From: Curtobacterium oceanosedimentum
Lineage (GTDB): Bacteria > Actinomycetota > Actinomycetes > Actinomycetales > Microbacteriaceae
Assembly (NCBI RefSeq): GCF_020297365.1
Contig: NZ_JAIXIG010000001.1
Span: forward strand, 59,105-123,104
Length of the DNA stretch: 64,000 nt
Reading direction: 5' to 3'
Every line of letters starts with the position of its first letter. Within the stretch, counting starts at the first letter, position 1. Shown one piece after another: positions 58,985-64,000 of the stretch. A model generated the notes under the pieces. It saw only the letters and a list, made by a program, of their open reading frames with translations, did not search any database and had not been told where the DNA came from. The translations under genes were made by a program, and so were the position numbers.

Positions 58985-60643
58985 TCAGGACCGCAACCAG
59001 GCCGTCCCCACGCCCGACAGGGCGCCGTCGACCACGGGGGCGGAGGCGAGCAGCAGCTCGCCGGCCGGCAGCACGTACGACTCGTCGCCGAACACCGTCA
59101 CGCTCGTCCAGCCGTTCGGCCGCCGGAACGCGAGCACGTCGCCGCGGCCGGTCTCGAGCCACTCGAGGTGCTCCTCGGACTGCAGCTGGCCGCGCAGGCC
59201 GAGCGCCGTGCGGTACAGGTTCAGGGTCGAGTCGGGGTCGGCGTCCTCGGCCTCGACGCTCGAGTCGGCGAACCACGCCGGCTGCGGCAGGTGCGAGCCC
59301 GCGGGCCCGAACCCGAACGACGGGCCGGAGCGGGTCCACGGGATGGGCACGCGGCAGCCGTCGCGGCCGACGTTGACGCCCGGGTTGCGGAAGAACGCCG
59401 GGTCCTGCCGCTCGGCGTCCGGGACGTCGCCGACCTCGTGCAGACCGAGCTCCTCGCCCTGGTACAGGTACGCCGAGCCGGGCAGGGCGAGCTCGAGCAG
59501 CGTGGCGGCCTGCGCGCGACGGAGTCCGAGCGACCGGTCGAGCGCGTCCTGCGAGCCGCCGGCGAGCAGCCACGCGGCGCCCTGCTTCTGCTCGCCGCCG
59601 TTCCGGGCGGGGAGCGCGTAGCGGGTGGCGTGCCGGACGACGTCGTGGTTCGAGAACACCCACGTGGTCGACGAGCCGGACTGCTCGGCGAGGCCGAGGT
59701 TGAACTCGATGATGGTGCGGAACTGGCCTGCGTCGAAGTCGGCCTCGAGCAGGTCGAAGTTGAACGCCTGTCCGAGCCCCTCGGCGCTGGCGTAGCGGGC
59801 GCGTCGGTCGGCGGGGACCCAGGCCTCGGCGACCGCGGTGCGGGCCGGCGTGTACTCGTCGAAGACGGTCCGCCACTCGGCGTAGATCTCGTGCACGTCG
59901 TCGCGGTCCCACAGCGGGTGCGTGCCGTCCTTCGGCATCTCGGCGAGCTCGGCCCAGGTCGGCAGCGTCTCGCCCAGGTCCTTCGCCAGACCGTGGGCGA
60001 CGTCGATGCGGAACCCGTCGACGCCGCGGTCCGACCAGAACCGCAGGGTGTGCAGGAAGTCGTCGCGCACCTGCCGGTTCGCCCAGTTCAGGTCGGGCTG
60101 CTCCTTCGCGAAGCTGTGCAGGTACCACTGGCCGTCACCGACCGCGGTCCAGGCCGGGCCGCCGAAGATCGAGACCCAGTCGGCGGGGGCGTCCTCGCCG
60201 GACGGACCGCTGCCGTCGCGGAACACGTACCGGTCGCGGGCCGGTGAGCCCTTGGGGGCGGCGAGGGCCTCGCGGAACCACTCGTGCCGGTCGCTCGTGT
60301 GGTTCGGGACGACGTCGACGATCACCCGGATGCCGGCGGCGTGCAGCGCCTGGACCATCCGGTCGAAGTCGTCCAGGGTGCCCAGGCGCGGGTCGACGTC
60401 GCGGTAGTCGTCGACGTCGTAGCCGCCGTCGGCCAGGGCGGAGGGGTAGAAGGGGCTGAGCCAGACGGCCTCGACGCCGAGCGAGGCCAGGTACGGCACG
60501 CGCTCGGTGATGCCGGGCAGGTCGCCGATGCCGTCGCCGTTCGCGTCGGCGAACGAGCGGGGGTAGATCTGGTAGACGCTGGCCTGGCGCCACCAGGTCT
60601 CGTCGTTCGTGGTGGTGGCGGTCTGGGCGAGGGTGTCGGTCAC
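58985..60643 (-). CDS. GH13 alpha-glucosidase (oligo-1,6-glucosidase-like)
   Basis: This 552-residue cytoplasmic GH13 enzyme starts with the family phrase WWRQASVYQIYPRSFADANGDG. Region I is VDVVPNHTSD, II is GFRIDVAHG with the nucleophile Asp, III is VAEAWVP with the acid/base Glu, and IV is VFSNHDVVR. The size and the QIYPRSF entry fit alpha-glucosidases acting on short alpha-1,4 or alpha-1,6 glucosides. The GTG start has a GAAAGG ribosome site. It is the last gene of the operon after a CUT1 transporter, so it would hydrolyse the imported oligosaccharide (maltose-, isomaltose- or sucrose-like). Confidence 0.93.
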   Translation of the reverse strand: MTDTLAQTATTTNDETWWRQASVYQIYPRSFADANGDGIGDLPGITERVPYLASLGVEAVWLSPFYPSALADGGYDVDDYRDVDPRLGTLDDFDRMVQALHAAGIRVIVDVVPNHTSDRHEWFREALAAPKGSPARDRYVFRDGSGPSGEDAPADWVSIFGGPAWTAVGDGQWYLHSFAKEQPDLNWANRQVRDDFLHTLRFWSDRGVDGFRIDVAHGLAKDLGETLPTWAELAEMPKDGTHPLWDRDDVHEIYAEWRTVFDEYTPARTAVAEAWVPADRRARYASAEGLGQAFNFDLLEADFDAGQFRTIIEFNLGLAEQSGSSTTWVFSNHDVVRHATRYALPARNGGEQKQGAAWLLAGGSQDALDRSLGLRRAQAATLLELALPGSAYLYQGEELGLHEVGDVPDAERQDPAFFRNPGVNVGRDGCRVPIPWTRSGPSFGFGPAGSHLPQPAWFADSSVEAEDADPDSTLNLYRTALGLRGQLQSEEHLEWLETGRGDVLAFRRPNGWTSVTVFGDESYVLPAGELLLASAPVVDGALSGVGTAWLRS

Positions 60644-60711
60644 GTCGGGCCTTTCGTGGGTCGAGGGGGCGGGGGTAGTGGCGGTGGCGGTGGGGTCGGT
60701 GCCGGCGGCGG

Positions 60712-61629
60712 TCACTTGATGGCGCCCTGCGTCACGCCGGCCATCACCCACCGCTGGGTGACGAGGTAGACGATGATCGCCGGGGCCATCGCCATCAGGT
60801 ACGAGGCGAACGACACGTTGTAGTTGTTGCTGAACTGGGTCTGGAACATCTGCTGCAGCACCGGCAGGGTCTGCAGTGCCGGGTCCGAGGTGATCAGCGA
60901 CGGCATCACGAAGTCGTTCCACGACGCCAGGAACGCGAAGATGCCGACGGTGGCGCTCATCGGTGCCAGCAGCGGGAACACGAGTCGCCAGAACACCTGC
61001 CCCGTGCTCGCACCGTCGATGCGTGCACTCTCCTCCAGCTCGGCCGGGATCGACCGCAGGAAGGCCGTGAAGAGCAGCACGCTGAAGGACAGCTGGAACA
61101 TGACGTGCAGGATCGCGACGCCGAGCGGGTTGTCCAGGTGCGCGAGCCCGGTGAGCTTCACCTGCGACAGCGCGAGCACCGGGAACGGCAGGAACATCGC
61201 GGCGAGCAGGTAGAAGAACGACCAGCGGAACAGCCGGCGGTCCCAGTTGCGGGCGATGGCGTACGCCGTGAACGAGGCGAGCAGGATCGTGCCGACGACG
61301 GTGATCGCCGCGACGAACACCGACACCGCGAACGCCCGCGGGAAGTCCGTCAGCTCCCACGCCTGCACGAAGCCGTCGACGCTGAACGGTGCCGGCAGCG
61401 AGAACGCGTTGCCGTCGACGGCCTGCCCGGTGGTCTTGAACGCCATGGTCAGCGTGACGTACAGCGGCACCAGGACGGACAGGGCGCACAGGACGAGGAC
61501 GACGGTGACGGGCCAGTTGGACCGGCCGCGCCCGGATCCGCCGGACCCGCCGGCGGAGCGGTCGGCGTCGACGGAGCGGATGCTGCCGGTGGCGGTCGTG
61601 CCGGGGCGCAGGGGTGCTTGCAGGGACAT
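60712..61629 (-). CDS. Sugar ABC transporter permease, MalG type (alpha-glucoside operon)
   Basis: This 305-residue CUT1 permease has six helices after a Gly/Ser/Arg-rich cytoplasmic tail and the EAA loop ELEESARIDGASTGQVFWRLVFP. Its ATG lies inside the stop of the upstream permease (TGATG overlap). The alpha-glucosidase gene follows after 68 bp without a hairpin. No ATPase is encoded in the operon. Confidence 0.9.
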   Translation of the reverse strand: MSLQAPLRPGTTATGSIRSVDADRSAGGSGGSGRGRSNWPVTVVLVLCALSVLVPLYVTLTMAFKTTGQAVDGNAFSLPAPFSVDGFVQAWELTDFPRAFAVSVFVAAITVVGTILLASFTAYAIARNWDRRLFRWSFFYLLAAMFLPFPVLALSQVKLTGLAHLDNPLGVAILHVMFQLSFSVLLFTAFLRSIPAELEESARIDGASTGQVFWRLVFPLLAPMSATVGIFAFLASWNDFVMPSLITSDPALQTLPVLQQMFQTQFSNNYNVSFASYLMAMAPAIIVYLVTQRWVMAGVTQGAIK

Positions 61630-62597
61630 CAGAGCGCTGCCTTCCCGCGGGTGGCCCGCAGCTGGATCACGGCGATGACGACCGCGATGACGAAGAAGAT
61701 CGTGGCGTTCGCCATCTGGTAGGCGTAGTCGCCGCCGTTGAAGCCCTTGAAGATGCTCATCGCGACGCTGGTGGTCGAGGTGCCGGGGCCGCCGTCGGTC
61801 AGGCCGACGATGATGTCGTACGAGTTCAGGAAGTTCTTGAACCCGATGACCAGGTTGATCAGGATGTAGCCCGCCGTCAGCGGCGCGGTGATCGAGACGA
61901 GCTGCCGCCACGCGCTCGCGCCGTCGAGGGCCGCTGCCTCGTACACCTCTCCGGGGATCGAGAGCACCCCGGCGATGTAGATGAGCAGGGTCGACGGGAT
62001 CGCCTGCCACGCGGTGACGATCACGATCGCGATCCAGGCGAGGTCGGGGTCCGCCAGGATGCTCTGCTCGAGCGGCCCGAACCCGATCGCGGTCGCGAAC
62101 GCCGGCAGGCTGTTCGCGAACAGGAACGAGAACACGTACGCGATGACGATGCCGGAGATCACCATCGGCAGGACGAACACCGCGCGCAGGGCGATCTTGC
62201 CGCGGATCTTCGACGTCAGCGCGATGGCGAGCAGGAACGCGACGGCGTTCACGACGATCACGGTGACGAGCGAGAACCCGAGCGTGAACAGGTAGGCCTG
62301 CAGGATCGCGGGGTCGGAGAACACCGCCACGTAGTTCGTCAGGCCGATGAACCGGAACTCGCCGAAGCCGACGGAGTTCGTGAAGCTCAGCACGATGCCC
62401 ATCACCGCGGGCAGCGTGATCGCGAGGGTGAACAACAGCAGGGTGGGGAGCAGGAAGGCGAGGAAGAGCGGGTCGACGCGGGGCTTGCGGCGTCCGTCCC
62501 GCAGTCCGTCCCGTCGTCCGGCCTGGAGGCCCGGCGCGGCTCCGCCCCGTCGGCGTCGGCCCGCCGTCGTGACGGCTTCGGTGGTCGTGGTTGCCAT
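61629..62597 (-). CDS. Sugar ABC transporter permease, MalF type (alpha-glucoside operon)
   Basis: This 322-residue CUT1 permease has an Arg-rich N-terminal tail of about 40 residues, six helices and the EAA loop EVYEAAALDGASAWRQLVSI. An AAGGAGACGTCCC ribosome site supports the ATG at 62597. It is preceded by the binding-protein gene by only 11 bp and overlaps the MalG-type gene by one base. Confidence 0.9.
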   Translation of the reverse strand: MATTTTEAVTTAGRRRRGGAAPGLQAGRRDGLRDGRRKPRVDPLFLAFLLPTLLLFTLAITLPAVMGIVLSFTNSVGFGEFRFIGLTNYVAVFSDPAILQAYLFTLGFSLVTVIVVNAVAFLLAIALTSKIRGKIALRAVFVLPMVISGIVIAYVFSFLFANSLPAFATAIGFGPLEQSILADPDLAWIAIVIVTAWQAIPSTLLIYIAGVLSIPGEVYEAAALDGASAWRQLVSITAPLTAGYILINLVIGFKNFLNSYDIIVGLTDGGPGTSTTSVAMSIFKGFNGGDYAYQMANATIFFVIAVVIAVIQLRATRGKAAL

Positions 62598-62608
62598 GGG
62601 ACGTCTCC

Positions 62609-63907
62609 TTACGCGGCCGTGCGGAGCGCGAGACGCGCCCAGTCGGCGTCGAGGGTGCGGAGCTGGCGCTGCGGATCGCCGCCGAAGGCGATCGACTGCG
62701 CGTAGTTCGCGACCGGGATCTCGGCGGGGATGAGCTGCGATGCGCCGAGGTAGAAGGCGGCGTCGTCGTAGTACGACTGCATGCCGCGCAGGGCGGGGTT
62801 CGACGCCGGGGGAGCGTCCTTGCGGACCCCGAAGCCGTTGTTGTCGGCGTTGTACCGGTCGTTGACCTTCGTGCTCATCAGGAACGACAGGAACTCGCGG
62901 GCGGCCTCCTGCTTGCGCGACGCCTCGGGGATCCAGAGCGCCAGGTCGACGTTCACGCGCACCTTGCGGTCGGCCGGGTCGTCGGTGACGGGCAGCGGGA
63001 ACGTGCCGAGGTCCATGTCCTTCGTGGTCTTGGCGATCTCGCCGAGGGCCCACGGCCCCTGCAGGTACATCGCGGCCTTGCCCTGCGCGAAGGCGAGGTT
63101 GCCGTCGCCGTACCCGCGGCTCGCGGCCCCGTCCTGGTGCCAGGCGCGGAGCTGCACCATGCGCTCCATCGGCTCCCGGAAGTCCCGTGCGAACGACACC
63201 GACGAGTCCTTCCCCACGCTCGTGCCCTCGCGCCGCAGCGCTGCGAACACCTGCGGGGTGTCGATCATGCCGCCGATCGAGTAGTCGAACATGCCCTGGG
63301 CGATCGTCCAGTTGTCCTTGAACGTGCCGTAGATCGGCGCGATGCCGGCCGTGGTCAGGCGCTCGCACACGTCGGCGAACTCGCTCCACGTCGTCGGGAC
63401 GTCCAGTCCCTGCTCCGCGAAGAGCGCCTTGTTGTAGATCACCGACGCGGCGGTCACCGAGTACGGCAGCGCGCTCTTCCGGCCGGGGTAGTCGGCGGTC
63501 TGCTCCATGAGCGGCCACAGGTCGGGGTTGATGGTGTCGGCCTGGGGCATGTCGGACAGGTCCGACAGTGCGCCGTGCTCCACGAAGGGCACCACCGAGA
63601 AGTTGTAGTTCCAGCAGCCGAGGTCCGGCGGACGGTTCCGGACGAAGTTCGCGGACATGCTCGAGGTCGAGTCGCGGACGACACGGACCTTCGACTGGGT
63701 CTGGTGGAACCGCGCGATGACGTCGTCGAAGTAGCCGATGACCTCGGGCTTCGACACGTAGAACGTGATGGTCTCCGGCTTGGCGCTCGAGGACCCGATC
63801 GGGGCGCACCCGGCGAGCGCGAGGCCCGCCCCGATGCCGCCCGCTCCGAGCAGGAACCCGCGTCGGCTCACCGATGCCGTGCTCCTGGCGGTGGCGTGTG
63901 CTTGCAC
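62609..63907 (-). CDS. Sugar-binding lipoprotein with Tat signal (alpha-glucoside operon)
   Basis: This 432-residue SBP_bac_1 protein has a twin-arginine signal SRRGFLLGAGGIGAGLALAG followed by the lipobox LAGC. The mature part shows the usual MalE-type pattern (FEPERITFYV-like start at PETITFYVSKPEVIGYFDDV, and a C-terminal VAREFLSFL-like stretch AAREFLSFLMSTKV). Translation starts at GTG behind a GGAG ribosome site. It opens the transporter-glucosidase operon. The promoter lies at the window edge; the regulator is probably encoded beyond it. Confidence 0.88.
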   Translation of the reverse strand: MQAHATARSTASVSRRGFLLGAGGIGAGLALAGCAPIGSSSAKPETITFYVSKPEVIGYFDDVIARFHQTQSKVRVVRDSTSSMSANFVRNRPPDLGCWNYNFSVVPFVEHGALSDLSDMPQADTINPDLWPLMEQTADYPGRKSALPYSVTAASVIYNKALFAEQGLDVPTTWSEFADVCERLTTAGIAPIYGTFKDNWTIAQGMFDYSIGGMIDTPQVFAALRREGTSVGKDSSVSFARDFREPMERMVQLRAWHQDGAASRGYGDGNLAFAQGKAAMYLQGPWALGEIAKTTKDMDLGTFPLPVTDDPADRKVRVNVDLALWIPEASRKQEAAREFLSFLMSTKVNDRYNADNNGFGVRKDAPPASNPALRGMQSYYDDAAFYLGASQLIPAEIPVANYAQSIAFGGDPQRQLRTLDADWARLALRTAA

Positions 63908-64000
63908 GTCGTCTCCGTCCGTCCGGACCCGGCGTCCCTGCCGTTCCGACCTGCGAACGGCTCCGCTGCCGCTCGCAGGACTAAATGTAGCGAGAAAATC

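Noticed and set aside
63908..64000. LacI operator at the promoter of the last operon
   Set aside because: The stretch CTAAATGTAGCGAGAAAATC is AT-rich and promoter-like but is cut by the window edge, so no palindrome can be confirmed.

Overview
The window is a high-GC stretch of actinobacterial chromosome. Dense four-base start/stop overlaps, GTG and TTG starts, LacI-controlled sugar ABC operons without their own ATPase, an IdeR/DmdR-type iron box and a CsbD/DUF2256/PRISE-type gene complement all point to the Actinomycetota. My best guess is the family Microbacteriaceae (a Curtobacterium-like plant or surface bacterium), but no rRNA or tRNA is present to settle this. I see no prophage, insertion sequence, CRISPR array or tRNA.

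Layout. 1-5.4 kb: a quinone-oxidoreductase-like gene cut by the window edge, divergent from a MarR regulator with two palindromic operators; a secreted beta-helix protein; a bifunctional penicillin-binding protein. 5.4-10.4 kb: an iron-siderophore uptake locus (lipoprotein, ATPase, two permeases, siderophore-interacting reductase) with two iron boxes. 10.4-15.6 kb: a sugar ABC transporter divergent from a GH51 arabinofuranosidase, with two LacI operators between them. 15.6-22.5 kb: a tandem palindromic repeat block, then a LacI regulator divergent from a transporter plus GH35 beta-galactosidase operon. 22.5-27.4 kb: housekeeping and stress genes, including a radical-SAM spore-photoproduct-lyase relative, CsbD, a PRISE-type reductase, a DUF2256/DUF3253 protein and a GH13 enzyme. 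27.4-32.6 kb: a ChvE/GguAB-type sugar transporter and a divergent LacI regulator. 32.7-35.9 kb: a GH127 beta-L-arabinofuranosidase and its own LacI regulator. 36.4-41.7 kb: araB-araD-araA plus a VAO-type sugar/alditol oxidase. 41.8-48.3 kb: a low-complexity repeat protein and a complete dipeptide-type ABC transporter with fused ATPases. 48.3-52.2 kb: DUF2087, Eis-type acetyltransferase, FeS-type photolyase and an unknown protein. 52.0-54.9 kb: a four-gene surface-protein cluster with a SipW-like signal peptidase. 55.2-58.9 kb: PnuC, a TetR regulator and a two-gene ABC exporter. 58.9-64 kb: an alpha-glucosidase with its sugar ABC transporter.

How it fits together. The dominant theme is uptake and breakdown of plant arabinose- and galactose-containing glycans. 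The same 12-bp palindrome GTGAGCGCTCAC occurs five times, at three loci (transporter/GH51, chvE/lacI, araBDA). At each site it sits directly after a -10-like hexamer, so these loci probably form one arabinose regulon controlled by the LacI protein next to chvE. Two other LacI genes have different palindromes beside them and probably run separate regulons. Three CUT1 sugar transporters lack an ATPase and probably share an MsiK-like ATPase encoded elsewhere.

The items most worth a second look are the SipW/TasA-like surface cluster, the arabinose regulon, and a family of intergenic palindromes. One relative of that family lies inside the coding sequence of the fused peptide-transporter ATPase.
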